Part shown: piece after piece, positions 1-5,377 of the stretch
Numbering within the stretch: position 1 is the first letter of the stretch
Layout: each line of letters begins with the position of its first letter
Assembly (NCBI GenBank): GCA_035304485.1
Contig: DATGPZ010000181.1
Coordinates: 1-21,712 of the forward strand
From: ZC4RG17 sp035304485
GTDB lineage: Bacteria > Actinomycetota > Acidimicrobiia > Spongiisociales > ZC4RG35
Direction: 5' to 3'
Length of the DNA: 21,712 nucleotides
Made by a program: the position numbers and the translations under genes
Notes under the pieces: model-generated
What the model was told of the DNA's origin: nothing
Database searches by the model: none
Seen by the model: the letters and a program-made list of their open reading frames with translations, nothing else

Positions 1-50
1 ATATCCCCGACGTCCCGCATGATTTCCTCGAACCTCTCATCCTCGGTCAT
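1..50 (-). CDS. N-terminal fragment of an unidentified protein (runs off the left edge)
   Basis: A minus-strand reading frame opens with ATG at 50-48 and runs off the window, giving MTEDERFEEIMRDVGDI. A good Shine-Dalgarno (AGGAG, positions 61-57) lies 7 nt before the ATG, which is why I accept so short a fragment as a real gene start. Only 16 residues are visible; they are acidic and probably helical, and I do not recognise the family. Because a displaced tRNA-Pro 3' half lies about 200 bp away on the side facing this gene, it may be the outermost gene of an integrated element to the left. That is inference. Confidence 0.5.
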   Translation of the reverse strand, partial: MTEDERFEEIMRDVGD

Positions 51-152
51 TGCCTTACTCCTGTGTCGTTTCGAGTGGTCCCATTGACGGAGAAAGCTTC
101 GGCGGGCCGCGTGGCTGATCACATCCTGATAACCGACGCCGCACCGAAGGGC

Positions 153-240
153 GGAACGAGACGGAACGACAAGGTGTCCCGAACCGGAATAACCCCTGGT
201 CAGAGGGTCGGGACGGTTCCCCACGGAACCAGGCGGAACC
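153..240. repeat. Cluster of GGAAC repeats with 10-bp phasing
   Basis: GGAAC occurs at 153-157 and 163-167, exactly 10 bp apart, and GGAACC at 225-230 and 235-240, again 10 bp apart. An inverted copy, GGTTCC at 215-220, is also 10 bp from the next. Between the two groups, GTCCCGAACC (176-185) and GGGTCGGGAC (205-214) form an inverted repeat with one mismatch. The 10-bp phasing puts the copies on one face of the helix, as in multi-copy protein binding sites. They end about 10 bp before the tRNA-Pro fragment, so arm-type integrase or excisionase binding sites are a reasonable but untested reading. Confidence 0.55.
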
Positions 241-250
241 ATTTGCATCG

Positions 251-294
251 GACTGGGGGTCAAGAGGTCGTGGGTTCAAATCCCGCCGGCCCGA
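251..294 (+). pseudogene. Displaced 3' half of tRNA-Pro(GGG), probable attachment site
   Basis: Positions 253-259 form a proline anticodon loop, CTGGGGG, with anticodon GGG at 255-257. It is followed by the 3' anticodon strand TCAAG, variable loop AGGTC (265-269), a 5-bp T stem with TTCAAAT loop (270-286), the 3' acceptor strand CGGCCCG (287-293) and discriminator A294. No CCA is encoded. The 5' half is missing: no D-arm, and the anticodon stem pairs only for the two bases nearest the loop (251-252). The best upstream acceptor partner (209-215, 6 of 7 pairs) is about 12 nt too far away and has no D-arm signature. A 3' tRNA fragment that keeps its downstream hairpin is the classic product of site-specific integration into a tRNA gene. 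It predicts an intact tRNA-Pro(GGG) and an integrase to the left. Confidence 0.75.
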
Positions 295-297
295 CAG

Positions 298-328
298 ACA
301 GAAACCCGCTCACCGAGCGGGTTTCTGT
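298..328. terminator. Hairpin after the tRNA-Pro fragment, probably bidirectional
   Basis: A perfect 13-bp stem (298-310 with 316-328) has a 5-nt loop and starts 4 nt after the tRNA discriminator base. The right arm ends GGGTTTCTGT, a short T-rich tail. It fits the native tRNA-Pro terminator. It also lies 47 bp beyond the stop codon of the leftward cbiO gene, so it may end both transcripts. Confidence 0.65.
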
Positions 329-374
329 GATTCGGGTCCCGTACGCCGCCTCCCCAGATATCAGCTGGTGCTGC

Positions 375-1130
375 TCAGTCCGCCTTCTCGGTACAGGGTG
401 CGGGCGTCAGGGGACGGTATGGGAGCTCGAGGCTGTTGGCGACCAGCACAGATTCGTTGAAGAGCAACTCCGCCGTAGGTGCGTCCGCGACCACTCGACC
501 CCGGTTCATGATCACCGACCTCGTGCAGAGCTCCAGTGCGAGTGGCAGGTCGTGGGTGATGACCAGCTGTGTCATCGGCAGGGAACTGAGCGTCGAGATG
601 AGTTGTCGCCGTCCCGCCGGGTCGAGACCGGACGTAGGCTCATCGAAGACGAGCACATCCGGGTCCATGGCGAGCACCGTGGCCAAGGCGGCCCTTCTCT
701 TCTCTCCACCGCTCAAGTGGTGGGGTGGACGGTCGGCGAAGTCGGAGCCGGAGACGACCTCGAGGGCCGCGTCCACTCTCGCCACCAGCTCGTCACCTGA
801 CACGCCGAGATTCATCGGGCCGAATGCGACGTCCTCCCTGACGGTCGACATGAACAGCTGGTCGTTCGGGTCTTGGAATACCAGCCCCACCATCTGCCTG
901 ATCTCTCGGTAGTTCTCCTCGACCACGGGAATGCCCGAGATCGTGATCGATCCGGCCTCTGGTTGCAGGATTCCATTGAGATGGAGAGCGAAAGTCGTCT
1001 TACCGGCACCGTTCGGTCCGAGAATGGCGACGCGCTCGCCGGCCCCGATCTCGATGTCCACACCCCGGAGAGCCTTTCTCCCATCGGGGTAGGTGTACTC
1101 GAGGCCGTGGACCTGGACTGTGGCGCTCAT
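375..1130 (-). CDS. cbiO: ECF transporter ATPase, nickel/cobalt type (CbiO/NikO)
   Basis: The 251-aa ABC ATPase drives metal import with the CbiQ and CbiM proteins encoded upstream. Visible motifs are Walker A GPNGAGKTT (38-46), Q-loop VFQDPND (Q86), signature LSGGE (139-143), Walker B VLVFDEP (159-165) and the switch histidine in ITHDL (H193). Length and the FQDPNDQLF stretch fit energy-coupling-factor ATPases of the CbiO group. The ATG overlaps the cbiQ stop by 4 nt (ATGA), so the two are probably translationally coupled. It is the last gene of the operon and is followed by the 298-328 hairpin. The substrate is more likely nickel than cobalt because of the Nur-type operator upstream; the ATPase itself does not distinguish the two. 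Confidence 0.93.
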   Translation of the reverse strand: MSATVQVHGLEYTYPDGRKALRGVDIEIGAGERVAILGPNGAGKTTFALHLNGILQPEAGSITISGIPVVEENYREIRQMVGLVFQDPNDQLFMSTVREDVAFGPMNLGVSGDELVARVDAALEVVSGSDFADRPPHHLSGGEKRRAALATVLAMDPDVLVFDEPTSGLDPAGRRQLISTLSSLPMTQLVITHDLPLALELCTRSVIMNRGRVVADAPTAELLFNESVLVANSLELPYRPLTPAPCTEKAD

Positions 1131-1891
1131 GTGACGATCAGGGCGACTATCGAAGTAGCAAAGAACAGGGCGACTAGGCCCGTGACCGCCGCCTGTTGGG
1201 AAGTCGTCGGGGCTTCTCGATCGAACGAGGGCATTTCGCCGGTGAAACCTCGTGACAGCATGGCGGAATGCACTCGTTCTCCTCGTTCATACGAGCGGAC
1301 GAATAACGCTCCCGCCGAGGTTGCGATCGGACGAGCCTGAGATAGCCATCTCGGGTCGTATCCCCGTGCGGTCATTGCTGTTCGCATCCGGCCGAACTCG
1401 TCGACGATCAACTCGAGATAGCGAATCATGAACGTGGCGATCGAGACGAATAGCCCCGGAACACGTAGGACAGAGAGGCCACGGATGATGTCGGCGATCT
1501 CGGTGGTGGCCGTGAGCAAGATACTGACTCCTGCCCCGAGCACTGCCTTGACCAATATGTTCCATGTCCCCCACAGCCCGTCGACGGAAAGAGCTACCGG
1601 GCCGATATGGACGGTCTCGCCCCCGGCAATGAACGGGATGAACAGGGCGAAGACGATGAACGGGACGACGGCGAGCAGGCGAACGAACAGGAATCCAGGG
1701 CGCACCTTCGACAAGCCAGCGAGCCCGGCGATGATCGATGCGTAGAGTCCAAAGGCCCAGACCGCTTCTCGGGGCGTGATCGCGATCGGGACGACCATGC
1801 CCAGAGCCGCGACCAACTTGGCTTGGGCAGGAAGACGGTGGATGACGCTGTGCTCGTGGACGTACAGGACGTGGCTATGGCCGGCGCCCAT
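1127..1891 (-). CDS. cbiQ: ECF transporter transmembrane component (CbiQ/NikQ, EcfT)
   Basis: This 254-aa membrane protein couples the ATPase to the substrate-binding CbiM subunit. The N-terminus YVHEHSVIHRLPAQAKL is typical of CbiQ. Several hydrophobic segments follow (about 27-60, 65-95, 110-135). The two EcfT coupling motifs are visible as TARG (near residue 168) and LSRG (near 202), which contact the ATPase. I chose ATG 1891, 4 nt past the cbiM stop, because family homology begins there. A GTG at 1930 would add 13 residues inside cbiM and has no better ribosome binding site. The 3' end overlaps cbiO by 4 nt. Confidence 0.9.
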   Translation of the reverse strand: MGAGHSHVLYVHEHSVIHRLPAQAKLVAALGMVVPIAITPREAVWAFGLYASIIAGLAGLSKVRPGFLFVRLLAVVPFIVFALFIPFIAGGETVHIGPVALSVDGLWGTWNILVKAVLGAGVSILLTATTEIADIIRGLSVLRVPGLFVSIATFMIRYLELIVDEFGRMRTAMTARGYDPRWLSQARPIATSAGALFVRSYERGERVHSAMLSRGFTGEMPSFDREAPTTSQQAAVTGLVALFFATSIVALIVT

Positions 1892-1895
1892 ACGG

Positions 1896-2879
1896 TCAGA
1901 CTGAAGCGGTGTCGCGGTCGGAGGTCTCACGCACCGCCACGAACAGTCCGTAGGCGACGAGCAAGGTCACCACAGTCCCCACGATCCCAGCGATGGCGAG
2001 ACTGAGCGCTTCGTTCGAGATCCCGGCCGTGGCATAGTCGGCGAAGATGAAGTCACCCAGAGAGTGATCTCTCGCCGAGTCGATGAAGCCTGTGTTCTCT
2101 GCCACCCTCTCCAACCCGTCCGGATCGTCGACGGCGAACTGGCTCACGACGGCAGCGAAGACCAAAGCCACCAGGACACCACCGATCACAAAGGCCCTCG
2201 AACCGATCTTCGATTCAGCGAGCTGAGACTGCTCCAGACCCTGGGCGCCGTAGACGAGATCCGGGCGAGCGGCCAAGACCGCCCCAACCGCCGCCGCGGA
2301 GATGACCGCCTCCCCGATGCCGATGAGAGCGTGCACGCCGACCATCGAACCGAACACCGTGTCGAAGGGAACCGGCGCTGTCGCTCCGAACAACCATTCG
2401 ATCGAGAATGCGATGGCCGACATGACAACCGAGGCCCACGCCGCGAGGCCCGTCGCACCCACAACGCCGCCGGACGTCTGCGGCAGAACCCGACGGAGAA
2501 TCCGGAAGACAGCGAACCCCCCGTAGGAGGGGATGATCGCCATGTTGAGAACGTTGTATCCCAGAGCGGTGAGGCCCCCGTCGGCGAACGCCAGGGCCTG
2601 AACGATGACGACGATCGTGACAACGATGGTGCCCACCGCTGGACCCAACAGAATTGCGGCCAGGGCCCCTCCTATGAGATGCCCCGTCGTCCCAGCCGCC
2701 ACCGGAAAATTGAACATCTGGGCTGCGAAGATGAACGCGGCCGTGATCCCTGCCAGCGGAATGGCCTTGTCCTTGAGCTGATCTCTCGTCTGCTTGAGCG
2801 AAATCGCCAGGACCAGCAGGCTGATGATGCCCGTCAGCAACGCCGTTCCTGGGCTGAGGAAACCGTCGGGAGCATGCAT
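1896..2879 (-). CDS. cbiM: ECF transporter substrate-specific subunit, nickel/cobalt, CbiM fused to PDGLE (NikN-like) domain
   Basis: From ATG 2879 the protein is 327 aa and begins MHAPDGFLSPG. CbiM/NikM proteins bind the metal through the N-terminal amine, His2 and a histidine near position 67. With this start the conserved NFPVAAGTTGHL motif places its histidine at exactly 67. Hydrophobic segments fill residues 1-210 (CbiM domain). A further membrane segment (about 225-247), the DPDGLE motif (252-257), a soluble loop and a final membrane segment (about 290-317) form a NikN/PDGLE-type auxiliary domain, so CbiM and CbiN functions are fused. An in-frame ATG at 2891 would add MVFA and lies where a leaderless transcript would begin, so the start is not settled. 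It is the first gene of the Nur-box operon. Confidence 0.9.
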   Translation of the reverse strand: MHAPDGFLSPGTALLTGIISLLVLAISLKQTRDQLKDKAIPLAGITAAFIFAAQMFNFPVAAGTTGHLIGGALAAILLGPAVGTIVVTIVVIVQALAFADGGLTALGYNVLNMAIIPSYGGFAVFRILRRVLPQTSGGVVGATGLAAWASVVMSAIAFSIEWLFGATAPVPFDTVFGSMVGVHALIGIGEAVISAAAVGAVLAARPDLVYGAQGLEQSQLAESKIGSRAFVIGGVLVALVFAAVVSQFAVDDPDGLERVAENTGFIDSARDHSLGDFIFADYATAGISNEALSLAIAGIVGTVVTLLVAYGLFVAVRETSDRDTASV

Positions 2880-2897
2880 CGCAAAGACCATGCGACC

Positions 2898-2927
2898 ATA
2901 TTACTGCTAGTTGCAAACGGTTTGCAA
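2898..2927 (-). promoter_or_regulatory. Promoter of the cbiMQO nickel operon
   Basis: Reading leftward, TTGCAA (2927-2922) and TAATAT (2903-2898) are separated by 18 bp and make a plausible -35/-10 pair. A start point about 6-7 nt after the -10 falls on or next to the ATG at 2891, so the message is predicted to be leaderless or nearly so. No Shine-Dalgarno sequence precedes either candidate start. The -35 lies inside the palindromic operator. Confidence 0.6.
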
Positions 2928-2928
2928 C
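2910..2928. promoter_or_regulatory. Nur-type operator (nickel-responsive Fur-family box)
   Basis: GTTGCAAACGGTTTGCAAC is a perfect inverted repeat with 8-bp arms and a 3-bp centre. Written as TTGCAA-N5-TTGCAA it matches the Nur box described for the Streptomyces nickel-uptake regulator. It overlaps the predicted -35 and part of the spacer of the cbiM promoter, so a bound repressor would block RNA polymerase. The match to the consensus is from memory of the literature; the palindrome and its position are seen directly. It implies nickel as the transported metal. Confidence 0.75.
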
Positions 2929-2929
2929 A

Positions 2930-3348
2930 ACGCTGAACCCCGGTTGGCCCCAGAGGGCCCCGAGGATGTCCTCGGCCGCCGACATCGCGGCCATCCTCTG
3001 GATGAGCCGGTCGACCAGCCTCCGCGCGCCGTCTGGTCCGAACTCATCATGCGCCAAGGCGGCTGACCATGAACGAGATCGCTGCCCGTGTCGACTACCC
3101 GGCTGGGAGGGAGACACCTATCGGTCTACCGCTCATCGACCCTCTTCGAAAGCTCGCAATCGTGCGCAGACCACAGCCTGGATCGACGCCTCCGCCCGCT
3201 CTGAACTCGCCCACTTCCGACGAAAAGGAGTCACCTGGCTTGGCGCGTCAACGGGGGCGCCGAGCGACATTTCGGAGGCTGGGGAAACGATCCGGCCTCA
3301 TCGTGGGCCCACTCCAGAGTCACTACCGAGCATGACCACGACGATATG
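2930..3348. other. Gene-poor stretch with a possible gene remnant
   Basis: No confident gene lies here. On the minus strand about 40 codons (roughly 3065-2950) have the high-GC third positions of real genes here and read as a helical peptide (DEFGPDGARRLVDRLIQRM...). The frame has no good start and runs into the Nur box and cbiM, so it looks like a leftover rather than an intact gene. On the plus strand one frame (2966-3349) ends with TGA at the foot of the hairpin at 3349-3382, and another opens with ATG at 3069 and ends at 3335. Neither has convincing codon bias, a clear ribosome binding site or recognisable motifs. No riboswitch or tRNA was recognised. Confidence 0.35.
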
Positions 3349-3382
3349 ACGAGGACCCTTCCCGGGTGGGAAGGGTCCTCGT
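3349..3382. terminator. Strong 15-bp hairpin
   Basis: Positions 3349-3363 pair perfectly with 3368-3382 around a GGGT loop. The stem is GC-rich and is followed on the plus strand by TCGCTTCTCCC, a poor T-run. It could stop plus-strand transcription out of the gene-poor stretch. It begins at the last base of a TGA (3347-3349) in one plus-strand frame. Confidence 0.55.
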
Positions 3383-3397
3383 TCGCTTCTCCCTACA

Positions 3398-3424
3398 AAA
3401 ACGTCGTGTCTCGCACGACGTTTT
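3398..3424 (-). terminator. Rho-independent terminator of the small membrane-protein gene
   Basis: An 11-bp perfect stem (3398-3408 with 3414-3424, AAAACGTCGTG and its complement) has a 5-nt loop. Read leftward the stem ends in five T residues. It lies 17 bp past the stop codon of the small gene at 3442-3654, where its terminator would be expected. T residues on the other side make it potentially bidirectional. Confidence 0.7.
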
Positions 3425-3441
3425 GCTGATAAAAAGCCTTG

Positions 3442-3654
3442 TCAGCCGTCTTGGACGTCGACGGTGACGTTGACGTCGTCGGGGACCACGTCGGCGGCTC
3501 CGCCGTCGTCGCCGCCCATGCCCAGGAGCAGCCAGATCACCAGCGCCAAGGCCGCGATGGCCAGGATCACACCGATGATCATGCCGGGGCCACCGCCACT
3601 GCGTTCGGTGACGATGACCTCGCGTTCGCGTGTGTCACGTTCGGGTTGAGTCAT
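3442..3654 (-). CDS. Small single-pass membrane protein, function unknown
   Basis: This 70-aa protein has a charged N-terminus (1-23, rich in Arg and Glu), one hydrophobic segment (about 24-46, GMIIGVILAIAALALVIWLL) and an acidic tail (DDGGAADVVPDD...). I do not recognise a family. The topology is probably N-in with an acidic exported tail. The gene is well supported: a strong AAGGAGG (3668-3662) sits 7 nt before the ATG, a terminator hairpin follows the stop, and a SigB/SigF-like promoter lies upstream. It is divergent from the spermidine-synthase-like gene. If that promoter is real, it would be a stress-induced envelope protein. The function remains unknown. Confidence 0.8.
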   Translation of the reverse strand: MTQPERDTREREVIVTERSGGGPGMIIGVILAIAALALVIWLLLGMGGDDGGAADVVPDDVNVTVDVQDG

Positions 3655-3687
3655 GAAACCCCCTCCTTTGGAGTCGATGTTTGGGTA

Positions 3688-3713
3688 CTACCCGTCACCA
3701 GGGCGGTGAAACC
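3688..3713 (-). promoter_or_regulatory. SigB/SigF-like promoter of the small membrane-protein gene
   Basis: Read leftward, GGTTT (3713-3709), a 15-bp spacer and GGGTAG (3693-3688) resemble the actinobacterial general-stress sigma consensus (GGTTT-N15-17-GGGTA). The expected start point near 3681 leaves a leader of about 27 nt containing the Shine-Dalgarno. The -10 lies in a small palindrome, GGGTACTACCC (3683-3693). The match is good, but such short motifs occur by chance in GC-rich DNA. Confidence 0.45.
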
Positions 3714-3747
3714 GCTATCGAAATCGCTTTACGAAGTCCACCAGCGA

Positions 3748-3753
3748 TACTTT
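3748..3753 (+). promoter_or_regulatory. Possible -10 element for a leaderless transcript
   Basis: TACTTT fits the TANNNT pattern and ends 6 nt before the ATG at 3760, so transcription would begin at the start codon. No Shine-Dalgarno sequence precedes that ATG. No clear -35 is seen. Confidence 0.35.
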
Positions 3754-3759
3754 GCGCCC

Positions 3760-5205
3760 ATGTCGCAACTCGCCGCCCGGGCTCTGGTCTTCTTCACCTC
3801 CGCCGCGGTGCTGGTCCTAGAGATCCTGGCCCAACGCCTCCTCGCTCCCTACCTCGGGGTGAGCCTGGAAGTCGTCACCGGGGTGATCGGGGTGATCCTG
3901 GCGGGCATCGCCATTGGGGCGTGGGCCGGCGGCCGGGCAGCCGACCGGGTGGACCCGGCCCGCTTGATCGGGCCGATCCTGGTGGCGGGCGGTCTCACGG
4001 CCCTGGCGGCTCCGCTCGTCGTCGACCTCCTGGGACCGGCCACTCCGAACACCGGTCCGGCTTCGATCGTCGTCCTGACGACACTCGGATTTTTCGCTCC
4101 GGCCGCCGTCCTGTCGGCCGTCCCCCCGGTGGTGGTGAAGCTACGTCTCCAGTCCCTGGATGAAACGGGCAGCGTCGTGGGCTCCTACTCCGCCATCGGT
4201 ACGGCGGGCGGGATCTTCGGGACGTTCGTAACCGGCTTCGTCCTGATCGCCGCCTTTCCCACCCGCCCCATCGTCGTGGCGGTGGGAGCCGCGTTGGTGC
4301 TCGCCGGCGCCCTCAACTGGAAGAGGGGCGGCGGAGGCCGACTCTCGTCGGTGGCGGTCGGTGGGCTGCTGGCCGTGGTGTTGTCGGCCTGGGGCGGGCC
4401 GTGCGACTACGAGACCACCTACAGCTGCGCCGACATCGTCCCCGACCCCGACCGGCCCTTCGCCCGCACCCTCTACCTCAACGGAGTCGCCAACAGCTAC
4501 GTCGACCTGGCCGACCCAACGTATCTGGATTTCCGCTACGCCCGGATCGTGGCCGACGTCCTCGACGCCTCCCTCCCCGAAGACCCGTTGAACGCGGTTT
4601 CGGTCGGCGGTGGCGGTTTCACCTTCGATGCCTATCTCAAAGAGACCCGGCCGGGCACCGAGCACATCACGCTGGAGATCGATCGGGCGTTGATCGACAT
4701 CGGGCACAGCGAACTCGGCCTCTCGGACGACGCCTCGGTCGTCGTCGACGACGCCCGGCGGTCGATCGGAACGATCCCGTTGGACTGGGCGGACCTGATC
4801 CTGGGAGACGCGTTCAGCGGTCTGTCGGTCCCCTGGCACCTGACGACGCTCGAGTTCGTGGAAACGCTCGCCGACCGCCTGGCTGCCGACGGGATCTACG
4901 TCATGAACGTGATCGACTACGGCGACCTCGACTTCGCCCGGGCCGAAACCGCCACTCTGATGCGGGTCTTCGACCATGTCGCGGTCTTCGCACCGCCCGA
5001 CTACCTGGCGGCCGAAGCCGGAGGCAACTTCGTCCTGGTGGGATCCGACCGGCCGATTCCGACCGACGCCATCGAGGAAGCGATCGAAGACCGCGGAGGT
5101 CGGGAGATCGGCGCCACGGGAGACAGTCTGAGAGCATTCGTCGGGTCGGCTCCGGTCCTGACCGACGACTATGCGCCGGTGGACCAGATGATCGACCGGC
5201 CCTGA
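3760..5205 (+). CDS. Membrane protein with spermidine-synthase-like C-terminal domain
   Basis: The 481-aa protein has about seven hydrophobic segments in the first 210 residues, then a soluble domain with the spermidine synthase (SAM-type Rossmann) fold. Visible parts are the glycine loop VGGGGFT (282-288), acidic LEID (305-308), VDDARRS (329-335), LGDAF (348-352) and DGIYVMNVID (377-386). Two cysteines (C215, C223) at the start of the soluble part could form a disulfide. The glycine loop lacks the usual GGGDG aspartate, so aminopropyl transfer is doubtful; such fused membrane proteins have no settled reaction. Translation probably starts at ATG 3760, where homology begins, rather than at an upstream codon in the same frame. 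It is the only clear plus-strand protein gene here and converges on the small gene at 5210 with a 4-bp gap. Confidence 0.85.
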   Translation: MSQLAARALVFFTSAAVLVLEILAQRLLAPYLGVSLEVVTGVIGVILAGIAIGAWAGGRAADRVDPARLIGPILVAGGLTALAAPLVVDLLGPATPNTGPASIVVLTTLGFFAPAAVLSAVPPVVVKLRLQSLDETGSVVGSYSAIGTAGGIFGTFVTGFVLIAAFPTRPIVVAVGAALVLAGALNWKRGGGGRLSSVAVGGLLAVVLSAWGGPCDYETTYSCADIVPDPDRPFARTLYLNGVANSYVDLADPTYLDFRYARIVADVLDASLPEDPLNAVSVGGGGFTFDAYLKETRPGTEHITLEIDRALIDIGHSELGLSDDASVVVDDARRSIGTIPLDWADLILGDAFSGLSVPWHLTTLEFVETLADRLAADGIYVMNVIDYGDLDFARAETATLMRVFDHVAVFAPPDYLAAEAGGNFVLVGSDRPIPTDAIEEAIEDRGGREIGATGDSLRAFVGSAPVLTDDYAPVDQMIDRP

Positions 5206-5209
5206 CGGC

Positions 5210-5377
5210 TCAGAAGATCTTGTCGAACACCCAGATCACGCCCTGGACGAGCCGCCAGCCCAGGTACAGGACCGCCAGGACGACCATGATCTTGAAGCTC
5301 CACGGTGCAGGCGGAACCTCCTCGTCCGGGTCCGGCCGATACTCGGAGTCACCCGGGGGGTGAGCCTCATCGGTCAC
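5210..5377 (-). CDS. 55-aa single-pass membrane protein coupled to der
   Basis: A GTG at 5377-5375 opens a 55-codon frame ending with TGA at 5212-5210. The product has an acidic, proline-rich N-terminus (EYRPDPDEEVPPAPW, residues 12-26) and one membrane segment (about 29-50, FKIMVVLAVLYLGWRLVQGV), ending FDKIF. The start overlaps the end of der by 11 bp, so it is probably translated from the der message by coupling. The charge pattern, a clean hydrophobic helix and tight packing between two genes (4 bp from the convergent stop at 5205) make chance unlikely. I do not recognise a family; no enzymatic role is suggested. Confidence 0.65.
   Translation of the reverse strand: MTDEAHPPGDSEYRPDPDEEVPPAPWSFKIMVVLAVLYLGWRLVQGVIWVFDKIF

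Noticed and set aside
209..294. A complete tRNA starting at CGGGACG (209)
   Set aside because: Six of seven acceptor pairs form, but the interval to the anticodon is about 12 nt too long, there is no D-arm signature and the anticodon stem does not pair; the match is probably chance.
63..800. Plus-strand frame of 245 codons
   Set aside because: It runs through the tRNA fragment, the hairpin and the antisense of cbiO, and the protein shows no family features.
2064..2936. Long plus-strand frame opposite cbiM
   Set aside because: Antisense shadow of a clear cbiM gene; low-complexity Arg/Asp-rich translation typical of GC-rich antisense frames.
2881..2960. Cobalamin riboswitch upstream of cbiM
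   Set aside because: The promoter lies within about 35 bp of the start codon, leaving no room for a riboswitch, and no B12-box-like sequence was seen.
3439..3759. Upstream extension of the spermidine-synthase-like gene
   Set aside because: It is antisense to the well-supported 70-aa gene and shows no membrane or family features; homology begins at ATG 3760.
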